Below, piece after piece: positions 1 to 9,866 of a stretch of 64,000 bases of DNA. The stretch's first letter is position 1. Each line of letters starts with the position of its first letter. The position numbers and the translations under genes were made by a program. The notes beneath the pieces are model-generated. The model ran no database searches, was not told the origin of the DNA, and saw only the letters and a program-made list of their open reading frames with translations. Source of the DNA: a bacterium (GTDB lineage Bacteria > Actinomycetota > Acidimicrobiia > Spongiisociales > UBA5794); contig JAAETI010000486.1 in NCBI GenBank assembly GCA_024228555.1, positions 62,001 through 126,000 of the forward strand. Reading direction: 5' to 3'.

Positions 1-1
1 C

Positions 2-1417
2 ACCGAGACGACTGGGACAGCACCTAGGGAACCGGAGGTCGAAGAGCCTCGGGACACAGAATTTGACGACTACGGGATGAACCCGTTTGAGGATCCGATT
101 GATGAACCCCTGTCAACCTTTGCGGTGGACGTCGACACCGGCGCCTACACGTTGATGCGGGCGTGGGTCAACGATGGCTATCTCCCTGATCCGGAGTCGG
201 TTCGCGTTGAGGAGTATGTGAACTATTTCGAGGGTGGCTACGCCGCTCCCGAGGACTCGACGTTCGCCGTCTACGCAGATGGCGGACCGGCCCCGTTCTG
301 GGACTCCCGCAACGACATCCTGCGGATTGGGATTCAGGCTCGCGAGGTCGCCAACCGGCAGCGCCAGGACGTCAACCTGACCCTGGTTGTCGACGTGTCC
401 GGCTCGATGAGTGACCAAGGCAAGCTGCGGATGGTCAAGGACTCGCTAGAGATACTCATCGACGAACTCGACCGTTTCGACACGGTCGCCATCGTCTCGT
501 ACAACACCAACGCTGACTTGGTCCTGCGACCGACTTCGGTGAGCGAGCGTGATGAGATCATTGATGCGATCGCAAGCCTTGATGCCGGAGGTAGCACCAA
601 TGCGGAGGCCGGGTTGATCCTCGGATACGACGTGGCTGATGATTCGTTCCAGCGGGATGCGGTCAATCGGGTCATGCTCTTGTCGGATGGTGTTGCGAAC
701 GTCGGCAACACGGGTCCGGGTTCGATTCTCGAACAGATCGGGGAGCAGAGCCGTCGCGGTATTGATCTGGTCACCGTTGGTGTCGGGATCTCCACCTACA
801 ACGATGTTCTGCTCGAACAGCTGGCCGACCAAGGTGACGGTTGGTATGCCTACGTCGACACGGTTGACGAAGCAGAACGGCTCTTCCAGGAGCAGCTGAC
901 CACCAGCTTCGAGACCGTGGCTCGTGATGCCAAGGTCCAGGTCGAGTTCGATCCCGAGTATGTCGATGAGTACCGGCTGATTGGCTTCGAGAATCGTGAC
1001 ATTGCAGACAACGATTTCCGCGATGACAGTGTCGACGCCGGTGACCTAAATGCAGGGCACTCGGTTACAGCCCTATACGAGGTGTCGCTAACTAGGGACG
1101 CCTACCGGGTTGACGATTCGTTTGCGACGGTGCGGCTGCGCTGGACCGATGCCGAGTCGGGTAGGGCCGAGGAAATTGAGGGCACCGTTGGTACCGGACT
1201 CCTGTCCGATAGCTTTGCGGACACCAGCCCAGAGTTCCAGCTGGTCTCTTCCGTCGCTGCCTATGCGGAGGTCTTGCGAGACAGCCGTTGGGTGCGTGGC
1301 TTGGATCTCGACGAGGTGCTCGACGAGGTTGAGCAGCTGCCGTGGAGAGATATCGAAGACGACGCCGCAGAAGAGTTCGCTGACCTGCTCGAGCAAGCAG
1401 TACGACTCGACCGGTAG
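2..1417 (+). CDS. VWA (von Willebrand factor A) domain protein, YfbK-like, 5'-truncated by the window
   Basis: Cell-surface or periplasmic type protein of the YfbK-like VWA family; the family's role is poorly known. The N-terminal YfbK domain (DVDTGAY, VRVEEYVNYF) is followed by a VWA domain with a complete MIDAS: DVSGSMS, the Thr of GGSTNAE, and LSDGVANVGNT. The remainder is a YfbK C-terminal region. The ORF track starts at the ATG at 77, but the frame is open to the window edge and the upstream codons (FDDYG before MNPFEDP) extend the family's conserved pre-domain segment, so the real start lies outside the window. A signal peptide or lipobox would be upstream and cannot be seen. Confidence 0.85.
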   Translation, partial: TETTGTAPREPEVEEPRDTEFDDYGMNPFEDPIDEPLSTFAVDVDTGAYTLMRAWVNDGYLPDPESVRVEEYVNYFEGGYAAPEDSTFAVYADGGPAPFWDSRNDILRIGIQAREVANRQRQDVNLTLVVDVSGSMSDQGKLRMVKDSLEILIDELDRFDTVAIVSYNTNADLVLRPTSVSERDEIIDAIASLDAGGSTNAEAGLILGYDVADDSFQRDAVNRVMLLSDGVANVGNTGPGSILEQIGEQSRRGIDLVTVGVGISTYNDVLLEQLADQGDGWYAYVDTVDEAERLFQEQLTTSFETVARDAKVQVEFDPEYVDEYRLIGFENRDIADNDFRDDSVDAGDLNAGHSVTALYEVSLTRDAYRVDDSFATVRLRWTDAESGRAEEIEGTVGTGLLSDSFADTSPEFQLVSSVAAYAEVLRDSRWVRGLDLDEVLDEVEQLPWRDIEDDAAEEFADLLEQAVRLDR

Positions 1418-1433
1418 GAAGCAACCATGAGCA

Positions 1434-1470
1434 GTCTGGCGTCTACCGCATCATGCGGTGGACGCCAGAC
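1434..1470. terminator. 17-bp hairpin between convergent genes
   Basis: GTCTGGCGTC-T-ACCGCA pairs with TGCGGT-G-GACGCCAGAC around a TCA loop, with one G-U wobble. It lies between the VWA gene (+) and the DUF2277 gene (-), so it can serve both directions. There is no strong T tract on either side. Confidence 0.6.
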
Positions 1471-1473
1471 GCG

Positions 1474-1686
1474 TTAACTCCGTACGCCGCGGATGACGAG
1501 ATCATCCAGCAGGCTCTGCGACGAGGCTGTGATCTCGGCGACCGCACGGTTGAACACCTCGGTGTTGTGGCTTGCGGGCTGGCGAAAGCCACTGATCTTG
1601 CGAACAAACTGCACGGCGGCGGCTTCGATTTCGTCTGGTGTGGCGGGGACAGTGCCCGCACGCAAACGCTTGATGGATCTACACAT
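1474..1686 (-). CDS. DUF2277 family protein
   Basis: Small cytosolic protein (70 aa) matching the conserved DUF2277 family from memory of its pattern: start MCRSIKRL, central EIEAAAVQFVRKISGF, and FNRAVAEI followed by a Leu-rich C-terminus. Its function is unknown. The ORF is full length for the family (about 70-95 aa). No SD is visible; a TAGGGT box ends 6 nt before the ATG, which fits leaderless initiation. The start codon is only 13 bp from the divergent methyltransferase start. Confidence 0.75.
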   Translation of the reverse strand: MCRSIKRLRAGTVPATPDEIEAAAVQFVRKISGFRQPASHNTEVFNRAVAEITASSQSLLDDLVIRGVRS

Positions 1687-1698
1687 AGACTGACCCTA
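1686..1698. promoter_or_regulatory. Overlapping divergent -10 boxes for leaderless starts
   Basis: TAGACT (1686-1691) precedes the plus-strand ATG at 1700 by 8 nt. On the minus strand TAGGGT (1698-1693) precedes the ATG at 1686 by 6 nt. The two boxes lie within 13 bp and the plus-strand box overlaps the minus-strand start codon. No clear -35 is seen for either. Confidence 0.45.
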
Positions 1699-1699
1699 C

Positions 1700-2272
1700 A
1701 TGTCACAAACCGAACGCGAACACTGGAATACCCGCTACTCCACCGAGGGCGCCCGCAGCACTGAACCTGCTCTCTTCCTCGTTGAGATTGCCGATCGGAT
1801 TCCGGATCGATCCCGAATCCTCGATGTCGGTGGCGGGAGCGGGAGGAACGCGATCTGGCTGGCCCGGCGTGGCCACGCAGTCACCATCGCCGATATCTCG
1901 GAGTCCGGCTTGCAGCTGGCCAGGACTGCCGCGGCGGAAGCCAAGGTTGGGGTGGCCACGATCGCGATGGACTTTGACGAGGACCCCATCCCGGCCGGCC
2001 CGTGGGATATGATCGTCGACTTCCACTTCATCAAACGGTATCTGTTTTCCGACTTCGCCCGGGTGCTCAAGCCGGGCGGACTTCTTGTGTTCTGTCGAGC
2101 AACAACACGGAATCTGGAGCGCAACGAGCGACCCCCGCGACCCTTCCTGCTCGATGAAGGTGAAGGGTGGAGTCTGCTCGAAGGTTTCGAACTATTGGTC
2201 GCCAGAGAGGGTTGGTCTGCCGAGGAGCGTCACGAGTTCGAGGCCCTGGCGAGGGTTCCGGCGGCCGTCTAG
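1700..2272 (+). CDS. Class I SAM-dependent methyltransferase
   Basis: Predicted cytosolic methyltransferase of 190 aa. The SAM-binding motif I is ILDVGGGSGRNAIWLARRG, followed by the acidic motif II (VTIADIS) and a motif IV-like stretch (WDMIVDFHFIKRYLF), then VLKPGGLLVF. This layout resembles the TehB/small-molecule methyltransferase group; the substrate is unknown. The ATG at 1700 has no SD but a TAGACT box 8 nt upstream, suggesting a leaderless mRNA. It is divergent from the DUF2277 gene. Confidence 0.85.
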   Translation: MSQTEREHWNTRYSTEGARSTEPALFLVEIADRIPDRSRILDVGGGSGRNAIWLARRGHAVTIADISESGLQLARTAAAEAKVGVATIAMDFDEDPIPAGPWDMIVDFHFIKRYLFSDFARVLKPGGLLVFCRATTRNLERNERPPRPFLLDEGEGWSLLEGFELLVAREGWSAEERHEFEALARVPAAV

Positions 2273-2340
2273 CTCAATTTGGTTTTCGTCTTGCCGTGCG
2301 GCTCTAGCATTCGACCGGACTTGTGATGTGAGGAGCTCCC

Positions 2341-4866
2341 GTGACTGTTGAAGCTGACTACCGGTTGCCACGGACGGTCGTACCGTCCCGATATGAGCTG
2401 ACGCTCACCCCTGATCTCGGGTCAGCGTCGTTCATCGGGTCGCAGATAGTTGATGTGCTTGTCGCGGAGGCAACAAACACCATCGAGCTGAATGCCATCG
2501 AACTCGAGATCAGCTCCGTCACCATCGTGTCGGCTGGCCAAAGTCTCATGGCTTCCTCGATCAGCTACGACCCAGAACGGGAGCGGGCGGCTTTTCACTT
2601 TGATACACAGATCTCACCAGGGGATTGGCAGCTTCACGTTGAGTTCAGCGGCATCCTCAACGACGATCTTCATGGCTTCTACCGGTCGACATATCAGGAT
2701 GCCGCCGGCAATGACCAGGTGATTGCGACCACACAGTTTGAAGCCACCGATGCCCGCAGGGCTTTCCCTTGTTGGGATGAACCCGACCTGAAGGCAACGT
2801 TTGAGGTAACTCTCGTGACTGACGAGGGTCTCGTTGCGATTTCGAACGCTTCCGAGGTGTCTGCGCAAGCGACGGGTGACGGCAAGGTTGCCCACCGGTT
2901 TGCCGAGACGATGAAGATGGCGACCTACATCGTTGCGTTCGTTGTCGGGGATTTTGAGGTCAGCGGGCCGGTTGATGCGGGGGGCGTGCCGCTGCGGGTG
3001 CTGCACACACCCGGCAAGGGTCATCTTGCCGACTTTGCGTTGGAGGCCGGTGCCTTTGCTCTCGAGTATCTGGCGGATTATTACGACATTCCGTATCCCG
3101 GTGACAAGCTCGACATGATCGGAGTTCCCGACTTTGCCTGGGGAGCGATGGAGAATCTCGGGGCCGTCACCTATCGGGAGACGGCGTTGCTGGTTGACAG
3201 GAAGCGGGCCACGCAGGACGAGATGGCTCGGGTTGCCGACGTAATCGCCCATGAGCTGGCTCACATGTGGTTCGGGGACTTGGTGACCATGAAGTGGTGG
3301 AACGGGATCTGGCTGAATGAAGCCTTTGCCACTTTCATGGAGCTCAAGTGCGTCGATGCCTTCCGTCCCGATTGGAAGCGTTGGCTCAGCTATGCCCATT
3401 TCCGGGCATCGTCGATGGACGTCGATGGTCTGACCTCGACTCGACCTGTCGAATTCCCCGTTGCTTCGCCTGCCGAGGCCAATGAGATGTTCGACACGCT
3501 CACCTACGGAAAAGGCTCGGCCGTGCTCCGCATGCTCGAGCAATACCTCGGTGAGGAGACTTTTCGTCTGGGCATCAGCCGGTACCTGAAGAGGCATGCC
3601 TACGGCAACACCGAGACGGACGATCTTTGGGCCGCATTGGAAGCCGAATCCGGCGAGCCGGTCGGCGACATCATGAGCGGGTGGATCTACCAAGGGGGGT
3701 ATCCGCAACTCGATGTGACCGTCGATGACGATGGCTATCGGATCGAGCAAAGCCAGTTCCGGTTCCTGGGCGGTGGTGAGTCGAAGTGGCAGATTCCCGC
3801 CCTCTATCGCAACGGTGCGGAACGGGGCAGGGTTGTCGTCGGCGATTCGGCATTCGTGCCGTCGAGTTCCGATGAGTTCTTGCTCAACCGTGGTGGTGAT
3901 GGTTTCTACCGGATCAACTATCCGTCTGAGATGCTGGGTACCCTCGCTGCTGATTTTGAGTCTTTGGAACCTGCTGAGCGCTACACGTTGATTGCCGATT
4001 CTTGGGCGAACGTGTTGGCGGGCAACGTCCCGGCTAAGGACTTCGTCGGTCTGGTTCAGGCCGTCAAAGGCGAGACCGAGCCTGACGTTTGGGGGGTGGC
4101 GATCGGCGGTCTGGGTGAGCTGAACCGGGTCATCTCATCGGATGATCGACCTGGCTTGCAGAAGTTGGTGCGGGACTTGGTCGGTGCCCAGGCCGAGGCG
4201 ATGGGGTGGGCTCCGGAAGACGGCGAGATGGATCTGCAGCGCAGTCTGCGGGGACTGTTGCTTCGCACCGCAGCGAACCTTGGTGACGACACAGCGATCC
4301 AGGCAGAGGCGCGTGATGTCTTTGATCAGTCGATCAAGGATCCCGACGCTGTTGATGCGGACGTTGCCAATGCTGCGACAGGCATCGTTGCCGCAAACGG
4401 TGGCAAGACCGAGTTCGAGCGGTTCCTGGCGCTTCGTCGCACCGCCTCGAGTCCATTGGAGGAGGTCCGTTTCCTGCGCGCCGCCGCCGCTGTCCCCGAA
4501 AAGGAGACAGCGACCGAGCTTGTCGACATGATTTTGAGCGGAAAGGTGCGCAGCCAGGACGCCAATTGGTTGCTGGCTCGACTGCTCGGTCACCACGACG
4601 TAGGTGCGACGGTCTGGGAACTGGTCAAGAAGAACTGGGAGGCCATCTTGAACTCGATGCCACCTCAGAACCGGCGGCTGCTCGATCGCATCATGTATCG
4701 ATCGGAACCTGAGGTAGCAGCCGATATCGCTGCCTGGCTCGATGAGAATCCGGTTGGTGGGGCGGAGAAGTACACCGCACAACAGATGGAGCGTCTCCAG
4801 ATCCGGGTGGGACTCAGGGAACGAGAGGGCAGACGTCTCGGTGAGCTACTCGGAGATGCGACCTAG
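2341..4866 (+). CDS. pepN: Aminopeptidase N, M1 family zinc metallopeptidase
   Basis: Removes N-terminal residues from peptides in the cytosol. The 841-aa chain has the M1 order: N-terminal beta domain, catalytic domain and a C-terminal ERAP1-like helical domain. The exopeptidase motif GAMEN is at residues 268-272 and the zinc site HELAH at 304-308 with the third ligand Glu in NEAF at 327, all intact. The GTG start at 2341 leads into ADYRLPRTVVPSRYEL, the usual N-terminus of soluble actinobacterial PepN; no signal peptide is seen. The 3' end overlaps a convergent membrane-protein gene by 21 bp. Confidence 0.95.
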   Translation: MTVEADYRLPRTVVPSRYELTLTPDLGSASFIGSQIVDVLVAEATNTIELNAIELEISSVTIVSAGQSLMASSISYDPERERAAFHFDTQISPGDWQLHVEFSGILNDDLHGFYRSTYQDAAGNDQVIATTQFEATDARRAFPCWDEPDLKATFEVTLVTDEGLVAISNASEVSAQATGDGKVAHRFAETMKMATYIVAFVVGDFEVSGPVDAGGVPLRVLHTPGKGHLADFALEAGAFALEYLADYYDIPYPGDKLDMIGVPDFAWGAMENLGAVTYRETALLVDRKRATQDEMARVADVIAHELAHMWFGDLVTMKWWNGIWLNEAFATFMELKCVDAFRPDWKRWLSYAHFRASSMDVDGLTSTRPVEFPVASPAEANEMFDTLTYGKGSAVLRMLEQYLGEETFRLGISRYLKRHAYGNTETDDLWAALEAESGEPVGDIMSGWIYQGGYPQLDVTVDDDGYRIEQSQFRFLGGGESKWQIPALYRNGAERGRVVVGDSAFVPSSSDEFLLNRGGDGFYRINYPSEMLGTLAADFESLEPAERYTLIADSWANVLAGNVPAKDFVGLVQAVKGETEPDVWGVAIGGLGELNRVISSDDRPGLQKLVRDLVGAQAEAMGWAPEDGEMDLQRSLRGLLLRTAANLGDDTAIQAEARDVFDQSIKDPDAVDADVANAATGIVAANGGKTEFERFLALRRTASSPLEEVRFLRAAAAVPEKETATELVDMILSGKVRSQDANWLLARLLGHHDVGATVWELVKKNWEAILNSMPPQNRRLLDRIMYRSEPEVAADIAAWLDENPVGGAEKYTAQQMERLQIRVGLREREGRRLGELLGDAT

Positions 4867-5235
4867 CCCGGTCCGCATCACCAGGAGGGATAGTAGAAAC
4901 AAGCCGAGCCCGATATAGGCCGGTGTCATAGACCCTGTCATGACGAGGGCGAGGATGCCAAGAAGAACGCCCAGTTCGGCGATTGCAACGCGGACGATAA
5001 AGCCGATCTGGACGGCAGCCGGGGTCCGTTCAGTTTCGCCGGCTTGCGACCACCACTGCAGTGCGAGGAGCAGGCCGATCACACCGAAGACGGTTGCGGT
5101 GAGTGCGGCACCATCGGCAAGGTCGGGGCTTTCCGGTTCGCCAAGATCGATGGCCGTCAACACCACGACGACGATGATCGCACCCGCGGCAAAGGAGCCG
5201 GCAACGAGATTCAGGGTGCTCTTGACGCTTTTCAT
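4846..5235 (-). CDS. Small four-helix membrane protein, unknown function
   Basis: The ORF track extends this frame to 241 aa, but the upstream part is antisense to the repeat protein at 5348. The real start is the ATG at 5235 (MKSVKSTLNL), giving 129 aa. Four hydrophobic segments are visible, around residues 10-28, 42-62, 75-95 and 100-120. A TAGAGT box lies 7 nt before the ATG, a leaderless arrangement. I recognise no family. Its stop lies inside the end of pepN on the other strand. Confidence 0.65.
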   Translation of the reverse strand: MKSVKSTLNLVAGSFAAGAIIVVVVLTAIDLGEPESPDLADGAALTATVFGVIGLLLALQWWSQAGETERTPAAVQIGFIVRVAIAELGVLLGILALVMTGSMTPAYIGLGLFLLSLLVMRTGLGRISE

Positions 5236-5347
5236 CGACAAAACTCTAGTTCGGTCCGAGCTTTGGTTTGTGGATGTGCGCCGATTGCTGGCGAATCCGC
5301 GACCTCCCATGCGTAGAATGCGGAATCGACAACATAGGAGTGAAGAC

Positions 5348-5605
5348 ATGGGTTTGATGGATACCGTCAAAGGTTGGTTCTCTGGCGCCAAAGACACAGC
5401 TGGTGGCGTGGCCGACAAGACCAAGGATATTGCTGGTGGCGTGGCTGGGAAGACAGGTGACGTCGCAGGTGGCGTGGCCGACAAGACCAAGGATGTCGCA
5501 GGGAAGGCCGGTGACGTAGCTGAGGGCGCTTGGGACAAGACCAAGGATGTCGCAGGCGATATCAAGGACAAGTTCGACGGAGATGACGAAGAGGCACCCG
5601 CCTAG
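5348..5605 (+). CDS. LEA-like / CsbD-like repetitive hydrophilic protein
   Basis: An 85-aa Lys/Asp/Gly/Ala-rich protein made largely of repeats of the form DKTKDVAGGVA, ending in an acidic tail (DGDDEEAPA). Such 11-mer-like amphipathic repeats are typical of LEA group 3 and CsbD/YtxH-type stress proteins, which are often disordered until dehydration or membrane contact. An AGGAG SD lies 7 nt before the ATG at 5348, and a strong terminator follows, so it is probably a monocistronic, well-expressed gene. The stress role is an inference from composition only. Confidence 0.7.
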   Translation: MGLMDTVKGWFSGAKDTAGGVADKTKDIAGGVAGKTGDVAGGVADKTKDVAGKAGDVAEGAWDKTKDVAGDIKDKFDGDDEEAPA

Positions 5606-5624
5606 ACACATCCACCAAAGATCG

Positions 5625-5652
5625 AAAAACCGCTGGTTCGCCGGCGGTTTTT
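5625..5652. terminator. Bidirectional intrinsic terminator with UUCG loop
   Basis: AAAAACCGCTGG-TTCG-CCGGCGGTTTTT: a 12-bp stem (one G-U pair) closed by a TTCG tetraloop, with A and T tracts on both sides. It sits between the convergent LEA-like gene (+) and the CapA-like gene (-). Confidence 0.9.
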
Positions 5653-5653
5653 C

Positions 5654-8044
5654 TTATGGCTGAGGCACCGTGAGGGTTACGGTCTGGTGGGTTGCAGACT
5701 GCACATAGTCCGCCGGTACCCAGGTTCCCTGAGGGATTTTGTCGGCCATTCGCCATTCGATGACTTCGAGGCCGTCAATCCACACCGTGCCGGACTGAGA
5801 TTGCGGCGGAGAAAGCCCAACACCGACGAGCGCGGTGTTGGCGCCTGCCGGGATCTCCGGCATGTCGACGGAGATCTGATGCCAGACACCGTCGTTGACG
5901 AGGGGCAGTTGGACGTCGATGGTCTGCAAGGGTGTTGACTCCGGAACGCGAGTCGGGTCGGTGTCATCGAACTCGTAGAAGATCACCCGCACAAAGGGGA
6001 TGCCGGCGCCGATCCTCTTGCCCCAAACCTGGATTGTGTGGGTGGATCCGCCGTCGACCGGTTGGCCGGCCGCGTCGAACCACCGGTGTGTGGGCAGCGC
6101 AACCCGGGAGCCGGTGCGGGCAACGATGTCCGACAGATGCTGCGACGTGCGATCAAGTCTTACGGTCCACGGTCCGGCGGGGCTGGTTGGATCGATCTCC
6201 AGTGAGTTCGGAGGGACGGACCATTCAACCGCGCCCCTCTCTTCTCCGTCTGCTTGCAAGTCTTCGAGAGTCCCGTATCCAAAGATGTCGCGGCCGATCA
6301 GGAGACCCGCAGAAGCTTTGTTGACTCGGATGAGGGAAGTGCCAATCTCGGCGGGAACGTCAGCGGCGAGATTCACCGAGAGCGCCCCGGAGTCTGCCAT
6401 CGGGACAATGGTGCCCCGCCCCTGGTCGTTAACCACCGCTGCGGTCACGGGGGCGGCGGTGCGTGACGAGCCAATCCGCAGGTCAGGGAGACGCATCGAC
6501 ACGGCGTCCTGCAGCGATGCCTCATTCATCTGGCGAAGGATCTGGTCGGCAATATCTCCGCTGGCGGCGACCGGCCGATAGCCATCGATGATCACTGGGT
6601 AGAGGGTGGTTGCGATGAGCTCGTCGCCCTCAAAGACAGTCCTGAGCACAACAGAGGTGTGGGTCGAGAGGAAGTCCTGATCGAAGACGAAGTTGCCGAG
6701 GCTATATGCGATGAGCGTGTTCTCGTAGATTTCGAAGCCTTGGAGAATGTGAGGGTGATGGCCGATGACCAAGTCTGCCCCGGCATCGACGGCCGCCCGG
6801 GTTGCTTTCCCAAGGAAGTCAGAACTTACTTCAGCGAACTGGAAGCCACCATGGAGCTGAACGACCACCAGGTCTGCGCCACTGTCGCGAGCGGAGGCGA
6901 CGGCTTCCGTAACCGCGGTCTTGGAGTACTGGGCCGCACCGCCATGACCGCGCCTGGCTACCCAGTCCTGCAACTCGGGGTACACCCGGGTCATCTCTAG
7001 CCAGAGGTCTGCGGTATCGGCCAGGGGAAGATCATTGTCCATCGCGTCAAACAGCTCCCACATCGCACCAGGACGGCGCAAGGCCGAGGCGATATAGGCG
7101 TCGTCACCGGGAACGCCAAACCCGAAGTCACGCGGTTCGTACTGCCAGCGGTCCGATTCGGCGATGGTTGCCGGCACTGGGGCGGTACCGTTGGGAAGGT
7201 TGTCGTTCACATAGTCTCCGGTGACCGTGGTCATCGAAACGACCCCTATCCGGAGATCGCCGATGGTCACGATTGCCGGCTGGGCCGCATCTGCGGCAGT
7301 GGTGCCCGCCCCGGTGTGGGCGACTCCGGCCTCGTCGAGGTAGCGTGCGGTGGATGCGACCCCGGCATCGAGCCAGTCGTTGACGTGGTTGTTTCCGAGC
7401 GTGACCAGGTCCACGCCGAGCTCGTTGAGCGCCACGACCGTCTCGGGCGGACTCTGTAGCAAGTATCGCTTTCCTGGGTAGGCATCGGTATCCGACAGCG
7501 TGCCGATGACACTCTCGTAGTTGACCGTCGAGAAGTCGGCCATTGCGAACAGAGGTGCAATGTCGCTCACGATCTCACGAGCAGTTGCGTGGTCGGCTAC
7601 GAGAGGTTCGCTTTGTTCGGTGCCCTCAATGTAGCGACGCCCCATCATGAAGTCGCCTGCGAAATGCATGACCGTGCGCGGCCCGTTGGGACCGTGATCG
7701 GAGAGAAGGCGGAGGGTGATGTCGAGACGATCAGGCGATCCGACGACAACAGCGTCTGACAGCATCCCGGTTGCGTGGACCAGGACCAGTTCAGGAGAGC
7801 GAAGCGTGAGCGCCACGATGCCGTCGGCCGCGGTCAGGGCGGTTTCGCCGCGGTATTCGATGCCGGCGCCGGAGATCGGCTCATTGTTCTCGTCGACGAC
7901 GGTCAGCTGATAGATGTCCTCAGGAGGGCTGGTGGTTGCGACCGCATCGATGCGCCAGGCGACAACCATCGCGATCATCATGACAACGGCCAACGCACAC
8001 AAGGCCGCGGTGCGACTATCGAAGCTCTTGGGTTGTGTCGCCAT
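5654..8044 (-). CDS. CapA-family (PGA_cap) membrane-anchored phosphoesterase-like protein
   Basis: 796-aa protein with an N-terminal membrane anchor (about residues 10-28), a short carboxypeptidase-regulatory-like beta segment, and a CapA/calcineurin-like metallophosphatase domain. Visible motifs are [39 protein letters not shown] and [10 protein letters not shown]. The last 300 residues look like a carbohydrate-binding-type beta sandwich. In poly-gamma-glutamate producers CapA is needed for capsule export, but no capBC genes are here, so the substrate is unknown. The start was moved from 8197 to the ATG at 8044, which has GAGGA upstream and begins the anchor. It is divergent from hutU. Confidence 0.75.
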   Translation of the reverse strand: MATQPKSFDSRTAALCALAVVMMIAMVVAWRIDAVATTSPPEDIYQLTVVDENNEPISGAGIEYRGETALTAADGIVALTLRSPELVLVHATGMLSDAVVVGSPDRLDITLRLLSDHGPNGPRTVMHFAGDFMMGRRYIEGTEQSEPLVADHATAREIVSDIAPLFAMADFSTVNYESVIGTLSDTDAYPGKRYLLQSPPETVVALNELGVDLVTLGNNHVNDWLDAGVASTARYLDEAGVAHTGAGTTAADAAQPAIVTIGDLRIGVVSMTTVTGDYVNDNLPNGTAPVPATIAESDRWQYEPRDFGFGVPGDDAYIASALRRPGAMWELFDAMDNDLPLADTADLWLEMTRVYPELQDWVARRGHGGAAQYSKTAVTEAVASARDSGADLVVVQLHGGFQFAEVSSDFLGKATRAAVDAGADLVIGHHPHILQGFEIYENTLIAYSLGNFVFDQDFLSTHTSVVLRTVFEGDELIATTLYPVIIDGYRPVAASGDIADQILRQMNEASLQDAVSMRLPDLRIGSSRTAAPVTAAVVNDQGRGTIVPMADSGALSVNLAADVPAEIGTSLIRVNKASAGLLIGRDIFGYGTLEDLQADGEERGAVEWSVPPNSLEIDPTSPAGPWTVRLDRTSQHLSDIVARTGSRVALPTHRWFDAAGQPVDGGSTHTIQVWGKRIGAGIPFVRVIFYEFDDTDPTRVPESTPLQTIDVQLPLVNDGVWHQISVDMPEIPAGANTALVGVGLSPPQSQSGTVWIDGLEVIEWRMADKIPQGTWVPADYVQSATHQTVTLTVPQP

Positions 8045-8195
8045 ACTGTTCCTCAACCGCCATGCTGCGGTCCTTGTGTGTTTCGGCTCGCTGAGAGCGC
8101 GAAATGAGGGTTTTCCCGGTGCAGACGCTGTCAATGTCTGGAATGTATGGGCGAGAAGACGGGGTGTGGAGCGGGTACGCTTAGGTATCATCAAC

Positions 8196-8202
8196 AAGGA
8201 GG
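8196..8202 (+). promoter_or_regulatory. Perfect Shine-Dalgarno deciding the hutU start
   Basis: AAGGAGG lies 5 nt before the GTG at 8208. It fixes the hutU start and rejects the long upstream ORF extension that begins at 7914. Confidence 0.85.
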
Positions 8203-8207
8203 TTCGC

Positions 8208-9863
8208 GTGTCGGGTCCACGACCGGTGAGTGCCCCCCGTGGTACTCAGCTACGCACCAAGGGTTGGCTCCAGGAGGCAGCGCTGCGTTGCCTGATGAAC
8301 AATCTCGATCCTGATGTTGCCGAGAATCCCGATGAGTTGGTCGTATACGGGGGCCGGGGGAAAGCAGCCCGAACCTGGGATGCCTTTGATGCCATCGTGC
8401 GCAACCTGGAAAGCCTCGACAACGATGAGACGCTTCTGGTGCAGTCGGGCAAGCCGGTGGGGCGCTTCTACACCCACGAAATGGCGCCGCGGGTGCTTAT
8501 CGCCAACAGCAACCTGGTTCCGGAATGGGGCACTTGGGATCACTTTTGGGACCTCGAGGATGCCGGCTTGATGATGTACGGCCAGATGACCGCAGGTTCC
8601 TGGATCTATATCGGAACCCAGGGGATTCTCCAGGGCACCTATCAAACGTTCATTGCTCTTGCGGAGAAGCGGTACGGCGGCTCGCTGGCGGGGACTATCA
8701 CCCTCACCGGTGGTCTTGGCGGAATGGGTGGTGCGCAACCGCTTGCCATCACCATGTGTGACGGTGTCGCCCTCTGTGTCGACGTTGATCCCCAGCGGAT
8801 CCAGCGTCGCGTCGAACACCGCTATCTCGATGTCTTCGCCGATTCGCTCGACGAAGCCGTGCGTCTTGTCGAGGAGGCAAAGCGCGACCGACAAGCTCTA
8901 TCCGTGGGTGTGGTTGGCAACGCCGCCGAGGTGTTCCCTGAGCTGTTGCGTCGTGGCGTCGACATCGACATTGCCACCGATCAGACGTCAGCTCATGATC
9001 CACTCAACGGTTATGTGCCCGCCGGCTATTCGCTCGAGGAAGCGGAAGAGCTGCGCAAGACCGACCCGCAGGCGTACATCAAGGCCGCTCGTGAGTCCAT
9101 GACGGTGCACTGCGAGGCGATGGTTGGGTTCCAAACCCAAGGCGCTGAGGTCTTTGACTACGGGAACAATCTGCGTGGTGAGGCCAAGGTTGGCGGGTAC
9201 GGCGACGCGTTTTCCTACCCGGGTTTTGTGCCTGCCTATATCCGACCGCTGTTCTGCGAAGGGCTTGGCCCATTTCGTTGGGTGGCCCTGTCGGGGGATC
9301 CCGCCGATATCGCGGCGACCGACCGAGCCGTCCTGGATCTGTTCCCGGAGAACCGTGCGTTGGCACGTTGGATCGAGATGGCAGCCGAGCGGGTCCACTT
9401 CCAGGGCCTGCCCGCACGTATCTGCTGGCTCGGCTACGGAGAGCGCCACCGAGCCGGTCTTGCCTTCAACGACCTCGTTGCTGAGGGCAAGATCAGCGCA
9501 CCTATCGTTATCGGCCGCGACCACCTCGACTCGGGGTCAGTCGCATCGCCGTACCGGGAGACGGAGTCGATGAAGGATGGGTCCGATGCGGTTGCGGACT
9601 GGCCGATTCTGAATGCCCTGCTGAACACGGCCTCCGGTGCAGCATGGGTTGCAGTCCATCACGGTGGGGGTGTCGGGATCGGCAAATCGATACATGCCGG
9701 CGCCCAGGTGGTTGCCGACGGTTCGGTCGATGCCGCGTTGCGCTTGGAGAGGGTGCTGACCAACGATCCGGGAATGGGTGTGATTCGGCATGTGGATGCG
9801 GGCTACGAGGAAGCCGATCGTGCCGCAACCGAGCGGGGTGTCATCATCCCGATGCGGGACTGA
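8208..9863 (+). CDS. hutU: Urocanate hydratase (urocanase)
   Basis: Second step of histidine degradation: converts urocanate to imidazolonepropionate using tightly bound NAD+. The protein is 551 aa, normal for the family, from the GTG at 8208; the track's 649-aa version is an upstream extension over the divergent promoter. The NAD-binding glycine stretch [11 protein letters not shown] and the signature around the active-site Cys ([11 protein letters not shown], Cys406) are intact. hutI follows after 3 nt, so the two are co-transcribed. Confidence 0.97.
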   Translation: MSGPRPVSAPRGTQLRTKGWLQEAALRCLMNNLDPDVAENPDELVVYGGRGKAARTWDAFDAIVRNLESLDNDETLLVQSGKPVGRFYTHEMAPRVLIANSNLVPEWGTWDHFWDLEDAGLMMYGQMTAGSWIYIGTQGILQGTYQTFIALAEKRYGGSLAGTITLTGGLGGMGGAQPLAITMCDGVALCVDVDPQRIQRRVEHRYLDVFADSLDEAVRLVEEAKRDRQALSVGVVGNAAEVFPELLRRGVDIDIATDQTSAHDPLNGYVPAGYSLEEAEELRKTDPQAYIKAARESMTVHCEAMVGFQTQGAEVFDYGNNLRGEAKVGGYGDAFSYPGFVPAYIRPLFCEGLGPFRWVALSGDPADIAATDRAVLDLFPENRALARWIEMAAERVHFQGLPARICWLGYGERHRAGLAFNDLVAEGKISAPIVIGRDHLDSGSVASPYRETESMKDGSDAVADWPILNALLNTASGAAWVAVHHGGGVGIGKSIHAGAQVVADGSVDAALRLERVLTNDPGMGVIRHVDAGYEEADRAATERGVIIPMRD

Positions 9864-9866
9864 GCG

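Noticed and set aside
7914-8207. 649-aa hutU extension
   Set aside because: The extension lies over the divergent promoter; AAGGAGG and GTG at 8208 start the normal 551-aa urocanase.
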